NCBI GenBank assembly: GCA_040758525.1
Contig: JBFLVQ010000022.1
Location: 1 to 33,940 of the forward strand
Length of the DNA: 33,940 nt
Direction of reading: 5' to 3'
Origin: JBFLVQ01 sp040758525
Lineage (GTDB): Bacteria; Acidobacteriota; Blastocatellia; Chloracidobacteriales; JADJPF01
The notes below the pieces were generated by a model that saw only the letters and a program-made list of their open reading frames with translations, was not told the DNA's origin and did not search any database. The position numbers and the translations under genes are program-made. Within the stretch, counting starts at the first letter, position 1. Each line of letters begins with the position of its first letter. This document shows, one piece after another, positions 1 to 8,109 of the stretch.

Positions 1-758
1 CAACCTTTATTATCACTAATAAAGAAAATCCCATTAATGGAAGGACGACGTAGATCATCGCGCTGTTTCTCCCAGGTTTTACCACCATCAATAGTCTTGT
101 AGAGTCCAGCTTTGCGATCCGAAGCCCATCCTAGATAAGCATCATAAAAGCAGAGTGTCTTTAGCTCATCATCAAATGGATACTCAACCTTTTGCCATTG
201 CTGTCCACCATTCTCGGTACGTAGAAACACTCCCTCTTGCTCAAATGCTGCCTCTTTCTTTCCTCCACCCCAGGCCCAGCCAATCTTCTCACTAATAAAT
301 CGCAAACGTGTAAGTGGATCAGGCAATTCCGTGGGGGCGCCAGGATTGTTATAGTTATATTTGATCTTTACCTTCTCTGCTTTGCGTTGCACAGTCCAAG
401 TCTCGCCACCATCATTGGTAGTAAGGATATCCTGATCAAGATTGATCGCCCAACCTACCCGATCATTAACAAAATGGACTAGCTTGATACGTTGTTCAAC
501 CTGTTTCGGCCAAATACCCCAAGTACGACCGCCATCACGAGTTAGTAATACCTCCCAACCAGCGGTCTCCTGAGGCCCTTTCTCATCCCAACCGACTGCC
601 CATCCCATCTCTGGGGTAGTAAAATTGAGCTCCTCAAGAAAGGTATTAGGCTGGCCTGTTTCTAGTGGTGACCAGGTTCCCGCTGGACCTTTCGGTCCAC
701 AGCTTGATAGCAATGTAGTTACCAAACAAAAAATCAGGAAAGTTAAAAACCGTCTCAT
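1..758 (-). CDS. YCF48/BNR-repeat lipoprotein (partial, C-terminus outside window)
   Basis: An open frame runs on the minus strand from ATG at 758 through the window edge, giving about 252 residues. The N-terminus MRRFLTFLIF continues into a lipobox LLSSC with the lipidated Cys at residue 20, so this is an exported lipoprotein. The mature part repeats the pattern aromatic-Gly-Trp-Ala followed 20-30 residues later by T.DGG.TW (TRDGGRTWG, TTNDGGETWT, TENGGQQWQK, TIDGGKTWEK). This is the signature of YCF48/BNR-like beta-propeller blades. In photosynthetic organisms YCF48 assists photosystem II assembly; in heterotrophs such repeats only indicate a propeller, so no specific function is assigned. 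The start lies 23 bases after the stop of the CoA-transferase, with a GAGG about 10 bases upstream, so the two are probably co-transcribed. Confidence 0.85.
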   Translation of the reverse strand, partial: MRRFLTFLIFCLVTTLLSSCGPKGPAGTWSPLETGQPNTFLEELNFTTPEMGWAVGWDEKGPQETAGWEVLLTRDGGRTWGIWPKQVEQRIKLVHFVNDRVGWAINLDQDILTTNDGGETWTVQRKAEKVKIKYNYNNPGAPTELPDPLTRLRFISEKIGWAWGGGKKEAAFEQEGVFLRTENGGQQWQKVEYPFDDELKTLCFYDAYLGWASDRKAGLYKTIDGGKTWEKQRDDLRRPSINGIFFISDNKG

Positions 759-781
759 CTCAATAGACCTCACAAACTTCT

Positions 782-1981
782 TCAGTAAACAACTCTCTCT
801 GCGCGTAAGCTAGCGCACTCCTGCTCGGAAAAACCAAATTCGGCAAGAATCTCCTGAGAATGTTCGCCCAAGCGCGGTGGCGCTAGACGATATTCAATAG
901 GAGTGCAAGAGAGTTTAAGTGGTGATCCAATCAGGCGAATTATCTCTTTTTCAAAAGGCATTGTCATTGTCATATTTCGTAAAGTTGCTTGCTCATCAGC
1001 AAAAGCTTGATCAACCGCTTGAATAGGACCGGCTGGCACACCATTACACTGACAGCGCTCGATTATCTCAGCACAGGTCATCCTGGCAAAGATCTCCTGT
1101 AGTGCAGCTACACACTCGCTACGATGTGCTACCCGTGCAGCATTGGTAGAAAAACGCTCATCCAAAGCTAGTGCCGGTACTGCCAACGCCTGACAGAGAG
1201 CCTGAAACTGGCGGTCATTACCAACAGCAAGCGCAAACATACCATCACAAGCGGTAAATGTCTGGTAGGGCACAATGTTTGGATGCGCATTACCATAACG
1301 ACCAGGTCGCACATTAGAGATGAACCAGTTGCTAGCAACGTTAGCGAGCATCGCTAATTGGCAATCATAAAGCGCCAGATCGATATATTGACCATGCCCA
1401 CTCACTGCACGCGCTTGTAATGCTGCCAGAATGGCAATAACGGCCCATAGTCCAGTAAAGAGATCAGCAACCGCTACACCTACTTTCACTCCCTCATCTG
1501 TAGGATTGCCAGTAATCGACATAAGACCACCCATTGCCTGAATAAGAAAATCATAGCCTGCCTGTTCAGCACGTGGACCGGTCTGACCAAACCCTGTGAT
1601 GGAACAGTAGATCAGACCTGGATGGCAGGCTGAGAGAGTCCGGTAATCAAGCTCAAGCGCAGCAAGATCACCGGTCTTAAAATTCTCTACTAATACATCA
1701 CATTGTCTAGCAATACGGCGTACGACTTCTCTACCTGCAGCGGTCTTGAGATCTATCGTAATTGAACGTTTATTACGATTGGCACTAATAAAATAAGCCG
1801 ATGTGCCAGCGGCTGTGAAAGGCGGTCCCCAATGTCTAGTGTCGTCTCCTTGCTGTGGGCGCTCGACTTTGATTACGTTGGCGCCCAGATCGCCCAGTAC
1901 CTGTGTACAATAAGGTCCTGCAAGGACACGTGAAAGATCTAGGACGCGTATGCCTGCCAATGCGCCTTGGTCTGTTTGCAT
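782..1981 (-). CDS. CaiB/BaiF-type (family III) CoA-transferase
   Basis: A 399-residue protein. It opens with ALAGIRVLDLSRVLAGPYCTQ and then LGANVIKVERP, the hallmark N-terminus of family III CoA-transferases (formyl-CoA, carnitine and succinate transferases), which move CoA between carboxylic acids in the cytoplasm. The motif AGYDFLIQAMGG contains Asp144, at the position of the catalytic Asp in this family; GNPTDEGVKVGVAVADL follows, as usual. The substrate cannot be read from sequence. The frame extends upstream to 2071, adding 30 residues unlike the family, so I place the start at the ATG at 1981. Its ribosome binding site is weak, and the alternative ATG at 2032 is possible. It diverges from the FabG-like gene and is followed closely by the lipoprotein gene. 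Confidence 0.9.
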   Translation of the reverse strand: MQTDQGALAGIRVLDLSRVLAGPYCTQVLGDLGANVIKVERPQQGDDTRHWGPPFTAAGTSAYFISANRNKRSITIDLKTAAGREVVRRIARQCDVLVENFKTGDLAALELDYRTLSACHPGLIYCSITGFGQTGPRAEQAGYDFLIQAMGGLMSITGNPTDEGVKVGVAVADLFTGLWAVIAILAALQARAVSGHGQYIDLALYDCQLAMLANVASNWFISNVRPGRYGNAHPNIVPYQTFTACDGMFALAVGNDRQFQALCQALAVPALALDERFSTNAARVAHRSECVAALQEIFARMTCAEIIERCQCNGVPAGPIQAVDQAFADEQATLRNMTMTMPFEKEIIRLIGSPLKLSCTPIEYRLAPPRLGEHSQEILAEFGFSEQECASLRAERVVY

Positions 1982-2085
1982 AAATTTGATGATACCAGAG
2001 AGGCAAGGTTGATCGCAGCCCCATTCCCGCATATAATGCGCTGCTTTGCAAGCCGCAATCACAGGTATCAATATTACTGTTAATT

Positions 2086-2091
2086 AAGGAG
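2086..2091 (+). promoter_or_regulatory. Ribosome binding site of the FabG-like gene
   Basis: AAGGAG lies six bases before the ATG at 2098. It fixes the start of the reductase and falls inside the 5' extension of the divergent CoA-transferase frame, which supports the shorter start of the latter. Confidence 0.7.
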
Positions 2092-2097
2092 TAGTAT

Positions 2098-2841
2098 ATG
2101 GATCTCAATGGCAAAGTGGCACTAGTGACGGGCGCCTCGCGTGGGATCGGTCGTGCAATCGCGCTAGAGTTAGCGCGTCGCGGCTGTCAACTCGCCTTCA
2201 ATTACCATAAATCGACTGAAGCCGCCAATGCACTGGTTAAGGAATGTGAATCGCTCGACCGGCGTGCACTCGCTTACCAGACTGATGCAGCCAATTTCAC
2301 TGCCGTACAAGAGATGGTTAAACAAATTAAGTCTCAATTGGGCCGTATCGACATCCTCGTTAATAATGCTGGTATTACTAATGACAAGCTGATTATGCGT
2401 ATGAAAGAGGATGATTGGGATAATGTTATCTCGACCAATCTAAAGAGCGCTTTCAATTTCTCGCGCGCGGCTTGTGCGATAATGCTTAAACAGGAGTATG
2501 GCCGTATCCTTAATATTAGCTCGATCAGTGGTGTTGTAGGGATGGCAGGTCAAGCCAACTATTCTGCCTCTAAAGCCGGCTTGATCGGCTTTACTAAAGC
2601 GCTAGCAAAGGAGCTAGGCAGCCGCAACATCACTGTTAATGCGCTTGCTCCTGGCATTATTGAGACAGATATGACAGCAGTACTGGCTGAAGATTATCGT
2701 AAGAAGCTACTCGATCAGATACCACTACAGCGCTTTGGTCGTGTTGATGAAGTTGCTAAAGTCGCAGCCTTCCTTGTCTCTGATGACGCAGCTTATATTA
2801 CTGGACAGGTCATTCAGCTTGATGGTGGATTAGCAATGTAG
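2098..2841 (+). CDS. fabG: 3-oxoacyl-ACP reductase FabG-type short-chain dehydrogenase
   Basis: A 247-residue classical short-chain dehydrogenase, the normal FabG length. The cofactor motif TGASRGIG is at residues 11-18, NNAG at 89-92, and the catalytic tetrad is Asn114, Ser142, Tyr155 and Lys159 (YSASK). The tail ITGQVIQLDGGLAM is typical of FabG, which reduces 3-oxoacyl-ACP with NADPH in fatty acid elongation. The basic Arg after TGAS fits NADPH use. The gene stands alone, without acpP, fabD or fabF beside it. It could therefore be a paralogue serving another pathway, such as acetoacetyl-CoA reduction, particularly next to a CoA-transferase. The class call is secure; the fatty acid role is likely but unproven. 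It converges on the kinase gene with only six bases between the stops. Confidence 0.88.
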   Translation: MDLNGKVALVTGASRGIGRAIALELARRGCQLAFNYHKSTEAANALVKECESLDRRALAYQTDAANFTAVQEMVKQIKSQLGRIDILVNNAGITNDKLIMRMKEDDWDNVISTNLKSAFNFSRAACAIMLKQEYGRILNISSISGVVGMAGQANYSASKAGLIGFTKALAKELGSRNITVNALAPGIIETDMTAVLAEDYRKKLLDQIPLQRFGRVDEVAKVAAFLVSDDAAYITGQVIQLDGGLAM

Positions 2842-2847
2842 CTAGAC

Positions 2848-5800
2848 CTAATCTCTATCTATCACCTCGCCTACCTGTGTTAAGCGAGCAAGGATGTCAG
2901 GATGGTTGGGAAACTGTTTGTTAAGATTCTCTAGTATATTGCGGGCAATCCTCATATGACCTTGCGCGATTGAGAAATCTATCCCAACCAGTTCGTCAAG
3001 CAGTAGCTTATCTTGAAGTACTTCTGCACTGGTATGCTCTCTTTTGCTCTGTAATTCTTCATACAATGTGTAGATTGCCCGTTTATCATGTAGGAAGCTT
3101 TCACGCTCCTCTCGTTTAGACAGTTTTGCTGCCAACATCTCGATCAGACTGATAGCCTTACGCAGCAATGCTAATGCAATCTTTTTGCGATTACGTACTC
3201 CCTGACAGCGGGCCATGCCAAAGAGAGCCCGCCATTCACCATCTGGATAGCCTATCTCTTGACTGATACGTAGGGCCTGACTAAAGCGCTCCAGTGCCTT
3301 AAGGTTTTCACCACCTCTAGCCAACAACTCTGCAATGGAGATGAGCACTTTAATCTCTTTTACTTGTGCGCCGCACTTATGCTGCAAATCTAATTCTTGT
3401 AAGAAGGCAGTTAATGCCTTTTCCTGCTCACCTTCCCAAGCAGACAGACGGCCTAACTGATAAAGCGATTGGTTCTTACTACCACGCTCTGATAGCGCAC
3501 GTGTAATCTCTAAAGACTGTTGGAAATATTCACGTGCTTGACCAATTTGACCCTGTTGGTAGAGGACTTCACCAAACAGTTGCAAAGAAATAGATTCACC
3601 CTGTTGATAATGGAATCCACGTGTTAATGCCAGTGCTTGTTGGCAATGTTCTAGCGCCTGCTCAAAACAGCCCAAGGTAGTGTATAAAGTAGTTAACACA
3701 TTCAACCAACGATATTCGCGTAATTGATTGCTAATGGTATGGGTAATATCAGTAGCTTGCCAACTATAATCGATCGCACAATCGTAATCACCTTTATTGA
3801 GGCAGACCAATACAAGATTACAGAGCAGATCACATTCACCTGCATAGTCATCTAAGCTACGCGCTAACTGCAAGCCATGCTCATAATAACCGACCGCTTG
3901 AGCAAAATCGCCTAACTGTGTGCAGGCTTGTCCAGCAATGTTAAATGTCTGCACAAGCGCATTAACCTGGTTGACTGCTTCTAGGTGAGCAATCGCTTGT
4001 TGACAGCCTGCTAGTGCCTCACGATAACGGCCTTGATATAGATATAAGTCGCTTAACTCGCTAAGTGCCAATCCAAGCACATTGGGAGTAGCGGTCTGCT
4101 CTGCTATTACAAGGGCATGCTTAAACTGTGCTTCAGCCTGTTCTTCTTCTCCTTTATAACTGAGTAGACGACCATAGCCTAGACAGAAATCGACTAGCCA
4201 AGTGATCCTGACTGACTCAACTGTCCTATCGAACTTTCCTAGTTTGGTCCAGCCAAGTTTTTCTAAACATTCTGCAGCCCAAACAAAATAATTTTCTGCT
4301 TCCACTAGGTCGAATGCCTGCCAAGCCGAGCGTGCCGCTGTTAATGAATAGTCCAGTGCCTTGAGATAATTTTCTGCATAATAGTAATGATAGGCGATCA
4401 GATCAGCAGATAGATTATGCTGCCCAGAATATTTTACTTCTAACAGTGCCCCTATCTCTTTATGCAATTTGCGGCGCCGCCGTTTCTGCAGACGATTGTA
4501 AAGCACTTTGCGTACAGCATCAGAGCGGAAGCGATAGATATCACTGCAAGACTCTTCTTCAATTAATAACTGTTGATTGATGGCACTCTCGACAAGTGAG
4601 AGTAGCTCATCCTCATCGCCACTATTGATTGTTAATAGCATATCGAAATCGCACCGTTGGCCAAATACGGCACACTGCATTAGCATCTCTAACAATGGTG
4701 TGTCAAGCTTGGAGAGTTGCATCTCAACTTGATCCATTACGGTGGCAGGCATCTTGATCTCCGATAACTCTGAACACTGCCATTGTTCACCTTGCCAATT
4801 GATCACGCCATCTGCTACCAACAGGCGCACAATTTCAATAATGTAATGAGGATTACCTTTCGATTCCTGGTGCAAGCGGTGTAGTGTAGTATAAGGAATA
4901 TTCACACGTGTGAAGATCAGCTTGAGGAGTTGACGCAATTCTGCTTCTGGAAGTCCTTGCAAGCGTATCTGTTCAAAGTTATGCGCCGGTGTTATACGTC
5001 GTAGCCAGCCTTTTAGACCATTCTCTTCACTAGTCAGCTTATCTTCACGTAATGTAGTGACAAAGAGTATACGATGACCTGCTATTGTACGTAGTAGATA
5101 GGTAATAAATTCGAGACTTAACTCATCAGCCCATTGTAGATCATCAAGCGCCAAAACCATTGGACAGAGTTGTGCAAGATTCAAGTAGAGACGAGAAAGA
5201 TATTCAAAGAAGTGATATTTGTTCTGTTCTGATTGTATACCGAGTAGAGATTGGTTTGGTCCTAACAAGTCATTCTTGATGAACTCTGTGTGTACACGCT
5301 CTGCTAGTGGCCCAAAAACCGCGGTAAGATCACTTCCAGCAGACTCACTTAAATCCTTGATTGCAGTATAGAGAGTCTCATAAAAGACCCTGTAGGGCAC
5401 CCCTTGTCCTATTTCATAGAAACAACTAGAAAGCAGTAGTACATCTTTACCCAACAACTCACAGCCAAATTCACTAAGTAGCCTAGTCTTACCTATGCCC
5501 TGCTCGCCGATAATGAGTACGGGGCGATTCTGGTTTGCCACAGCAGCTTCCAAACAGGCTCGTAATCGCGCCAGTTCGCTGTCACGACCAACAAAGGCAT
5601 CGTAGTTAAGACGTGGGCGCAAAGCGCCACTAACACGCTGATGGTCAAGACAAGCATAGCATCCCCCTCCTTGGTGTTTAGCTAATCCTAGCGCATTATT
5701 GACACTATTGAGCAACTCCGCAGTCTCTACACCATTTTCAGGAAATGCTGCGATCCCTATGCTAGCACGCAATATCACCCCATCAGCAACCTGATCGGCA

Positions 5801-7185
5801 AAGAAAGTATGGGATTTGAGTTGTTCTAACAACTGTTCGGCAAGTGTTATACCAACATTTATATTCTCTTCAGGAAGGAGAATTTGGAATTCATCACCAC
5901 CCACACGAGCAATCAGACCATAGGAATTGACCTTGTCATAGAGCCATTGCGCAAACGCTCTTAAAACTGCATCCGCAACAAGATAACCATAGCGGGAATT
6001 AAGATAATGAAACCGGTCTAGATCTATTGTTAGTATTGTTGCGCGAGTCGATTGGTTAAGAACCTCTTTTAGACGTTGTAGAAAATAGGCTTTTGTATAT
6101 ACACCAGTAAGGATATCATAAGCAAGGCCGCGAATGCGTGACCCTGTCGCTACACGAGGTGAATCGAACCGTATCTGGGTACTGGTTAATGAGCGATGGA
6201 TAAACTCACTCGCTATGGTATGACCAGCAACAATCAGATCCACTCCAGCCATACAGGCACGTAATTCCTCTACTAGCTCGATAACCGATTGTTGACGGTG
6301 TTGACGATCTTTCTCAAGGGCACGCAGTATTACTGTTGAAAGATTAGCATCAAGTTCAGGACGTAGCTGTGTGGGAGGGATAGGCGGTTGTGTGGCATGT
6401 TGCAAAATTATTAGTGGCACATGCTCAGCAGTGAAAGGCACTCGCCCTGTCAGCATTTCATAACAGACTATCCCCAACAAATATATATCCGTGCAGTGAT
6501 CGAGTGTTTCGGCACGACACTGCTCTGGGGAAACGTAATGTGGTGTGCCAATTATTGTAATTGTATCGGCTTCAGTAGTTTTGCTATCGGTGGAGTTATA
6601 TAAAGACTGTTTAAGTTGCGCAAAGCCAAAATCAAGCACCTTGACGATCTCATTACCATCTCGATCTTTCTCTAACATTATATTCTCGGGCTTAAGATCG
6701 CTATGTATGATCCCTTCTGTATGAGCAGCTTCAAGTGCCGCACAGATACCTAATGTTATCTTGACAGCGTGTATTGGATCTAGCGCAACACCTTTATTCA
6801 ACTCTGCCCGCAAAGAATGGCCATCAATATACTCCATTACCAGATAAGCCTTACCCTGCAAGCCTATTTCAAAATCGTGTATGGTAACGATATTGGGATG
6901 TTTAAGGCGGGCTAGCGCGCGTGTCTCACGACGAAAACGCTCTAACGCAACACGATTAGAAAAGCAGTGACCATCCAGCAGTTTGATAGCGACTTTACGC
7001 GCTAGATCGATATGTTCGGCAAGATAGACTGTGCCTATACTGCTGTGGCCAATCAACATCTCTAAACGATATTTGTCAGCCAGTAGGATAGGTTCTGGTG
7101 TCGCTGCTCCTAAATTGGCCCCATGTTCTTGGCAAAGGATGACACTATTTTCGTAACAGCGACGACAAATCGCGCATTGGCGCAT
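2848..7185 (-). CDS. Zinc-ribbon Ser/Thr kinase-GGDEF-AAA/NTPase-TPR multidomain signalling protein
   Basis: A 1445-residue cytoplasmic protein with no membrane segment. Residues 4-21 form a Cys cluster (C4, C7, C10, C18, possibly H21). A Hanks-type kinase spans about 38-310: the P-loop is degenerate (GHSSIG), the ATP-binding Lys is K68 in VAIK, the catalytic loop is HSDLKPEN (161-168, non-RD), DFG is at 185-187, and the activation segment is GTPHYVSPEQ. A diguanylate cyclase domain spans about 355-515, with metal-binding D388, guanine-contact N396 and D405, and intact GGDEF at 429-433; no RxxD inhibitory site precedes it. An AcyC/MalT-like NTPase follows (Walker A GEQGIGKT at 560-567, Walker B LALDD ending at 682). 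Tetratricopeptide repeats fill about 900-1390. The last 49 residues match a segment of the TPR protein at 28192-31242. AAGGAA lies about ten bases before the ATG. The likely role is integrating phosphorylation and c-di-GMP signalling; the inputs are unknown. Confidence 0.93.
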   Translation of the reverse strand: MRQCAICRRCYENSVILCQEHGANLGAATPEPILLADKYRLEMLIGHSSIGTVYLAEHIDLARKVAIKLLDGHCFSNRVALERFRRETRALARLKHPNIVTIHDFEIGLQGKAYLVMEYIDGHSLRAELNKGVALDPIHAVKITLGICAALEAAHTEGIIHSDLKPENIMLEKDRDGNEIVKVLDFGFAQLKQSLYNSTDSKTTEADTITIIGTPHYVSPEQCRAETLDHCTDIYLLGIVCYEMLTGRVPFTAEHVPLIILQHATQPPIPPTQLRPELDANLSTVILRALEKDRQHRQQSVIELVEELRACMAGVDLIVAGHTIASEFIHRSLTSTQIRFDSPRVATGSRIRGLAYDILTGVYTKAYFLQRLKEVLNQSTRATILTIDLDRFHYLNSRYGYLVADAVLRAFAQWLYDKVNSYGLIARVGGDEFQILLPEENINVGITLAEQLLEQLKSHTFFADQVADGVILRASIGIAAFPENGVETAELLNSVNNALGLAKHQGGGCYACLDHQRVSGALRPRLNYDAFVGRDSELARLRACLEAAVANQNRPVLIIGEQGIGKTRLLSEFGCELLGKDVLLLSSCFYEIGQGVPYRVFYETLYTAIKDLSESAGSDLTAVFGPLAERVHTEFIKNDLLGPNQSLLGIQSEQNKYHFFEYLSRLYLNLAQLCPMVLALDDLQWADELSLEFITYLLRTIAGHRILFVTTLREDKLTSEENGLKGWLRRITPAHNFEQIRLQGLPEAELRQLLKLIFTRVNIPYTTLHRLHQESKGNPHYIIEIVRLLVADGVINWQGEQWQCSELSEIKMPATVMDQVEMQLSKLDTPLLEMLMQCAVFGQRCDFDMLLTINSGDEDELLSLVESAINQQLLIEEESCSDIYRFRSDAVRKVLYNRLQKRRRRKLHKEIGALLEVKYSGQHNLSADLIAYHYYYAENYLKALDYSLTAARSAWQAFDLVEAENYFVWAAECLEKLGWTKLGKFDRTVESVRITWLVDFCLGYGRLLSYKGEEEQAEAQFKHALVIAEQTATPNVLGLALSELSDLYLYQGRYREALAGCQQAIAHLEAVNQVNALVQTFNIAGQACTQLGDFAQAVGYYEHGLQLARSLDDYAGECDLLCNLVLVCLNKGDYDCAIDYSWQATDITHTISNQLREYRWLNVLTTLYTTLGCFEQALEHCQQALALTRGFHYQQGESISLQLFGEVLYQQGQIGQAREYFQQSLEITRALSERGSKNQSLYQLGRLSAWEGEQEKALTAFLQELDLQHKCGAQVKEIKVLISIAELLARGGENLKALERFSQALRISQEIGYPDGEWRALFGMARCQGVRNRKKIALALLRKAISLIEMLAAKLSKREERESFLHDKRAIYTLYEELQSKREHTSAEVLQDKLLLDELVGIDFSIAQGHMRIARNILENLNKQFPNHPDILARLTQVGEVIDRD

Positions 7186-7389
7186 ATCAGAGCATTCCTT
7201 TCCCGGGCTTGTACTGACAGTAGATTAAAGATTCGCTGTTAATGCTAGGGGCTGAGTTATTGTTTAATTATCCCACTAGAGGAGATCAATTGTATTCAAC
7301 TAGACGGCAATGAACAAGGCCAGGTTGATATATGAAGAGCCAATTTCTAGTCTATTTCGCAGCCACGATAGTAACTGTGCTGTAGAGGC

Positions 7390-7419
7390 TTGAAATAGTT
7401 TTGGTAGTTGTGCTAGATT
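7390..7419 (+). promoter_or_regulatory. Candidate sigma70-type promoter for the exported protein
   Basis: TTGAAA (7390-7395) and TAGATT (7414-7419) are separated by 18 bases and lie about 50 bases before the preferred ATG at 7468. They match the consensus at 5/6 and 4/6 positions. Found by eye only. Confidence 0.35.
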
Positions 7420-7467
7420 AGAATTTCTCATTAACATTGCTTGTTATTGGGAGGACAAGTTTTCGTT

Positions 7468-8025
7468 ATGTTAAAAATAATTAGCGGCCTGCTCTGCGCC
7501 GTGTTATTAATGGCGCTGGGCAGGTCGAGTGGGGCCGCGCCAATTACTGCGGCTGATGAGGAGGGAGATGCCTTACAAACCTTCCTCAGGTGTTCAAACG
7601 ATGTAATGGTCGCCAGTTTAGGACTAGAAATTCACTACAAGCAGATCCCAGCCAGCAGAATCCAAGTAGCATCCTTAAGAAACGGCACATCCAGTACTGA
7701 AATCCGAAAATTCCTTGCCCGTTTTGCCCGCCTCAACATTGCTAATCCGATCAAGACCAGTAATACCACACTTCCCCCCGGCCAATATGTGCTTGGTCTT
7801 TATGAGGAGAAGACTGGTAGTGGTCGATGGTTCTTTGCGCTACAAGAAAGTTCTACGGGGCGACAACTTACCCGCCTTGATCCAGTAATGGATACACTTA
7901 CACCCGCTCTTTGTGCTCGCGTAATGACTATGGAGATCGATCGCAAACCGGGCAGCAACCGCTTCAAAATCAAAATGAAGTGGGGTGATCTGAGTCTTAC
8001 CACGCGAGAAACACTGGAAATTTAA
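7468..8025 (+). CDS. Small exported protein of unknown function
   Basis: A protein of about 185 residues. The ATG at 7468 is preferred because GGGAGG lies 13 bases upstream. The in-frame TTG at 7441 sits before that Shine-Dalgarno sequence and has none of its own. The N-terminus MLKIISGLLCAVLLMALG is a signal peptide with probable cleavage near SSGAAP. The mature domain has a Gly-Tyr core (LPPGQYVLGLYEEK, then GRWFFALQ) and ends in alternating hydrophobic strands (RFKIKMKWGDLSL). That strand pattern is reminiscent of DUF2911-like beta-sandwich proteins, but I do not consider that assignment established. Two Cys (in LRCSND and PALCAR) could form a disulphide. It is a single-gene unit between the divergent kinase gene and a terminator, so its neighbours do not suggest a role. 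Confidence 0.75.
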   Translation: MLKIISGLLCAVLLMALGRSSGAAPITAADEEGDALQTFLRCSNDVMVASLGLEIHYKQIPASRIQVASLRNGTSSTEIRKFLARFARLNIANPIKTSNTTLPPGQYVLGLYEEKTGSGRWFFALQESSTGRQLTRLDPVMDTLTPALCARVMTMEIDRKPGSNRFKIKMKWGDLSLTTRETLEI

Positions 8026-8044
8026 CCGTCTCAGAAGTAAGCTC

Positions 8045-8090
8045 AAAAGCCGTGTGGCCTCTTTTCTGCCGTACGGCTTTTACTATTTTT
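8045..8090 (+). terminator. Rho-independent terminator after the exported protein
   Basis: AAAAGCCGT (8045-8053) pairs perfectly with ACGGCTTTT (8073-8081) across a 19-base loop, and ACTATTTTT follows. It begins 20 bases after the upstream stop and ends only 20 bases before the ABC binding-protein start. It could therefore also act as an attenuator for that operon. Confidence 0.75.
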
Positions 8091-8109
8091 CTGAGTAGAT
8101 TGCATTAGC

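Noticed and set aside
1..758. Calling the lipoprotein a photosystem II assembly factor
   Set aside because: The repeats alone do not indicate phototrophy, and no photosynthesis gene is in the window.
1982..2071. 30-residue N-terminal extension of the CoA-transferase
   Set aside because: Composition unlike the family, overlaps the upstream control region of fabG, and the conserved domain begins just after the internal Met.
1836..2114. Minus-strand frame overlapping the CoA-transferase start and running into fabG
   Set aside because: Out of frame with the clear CoA-transferase and without recognisable protein features; a shadow frame.
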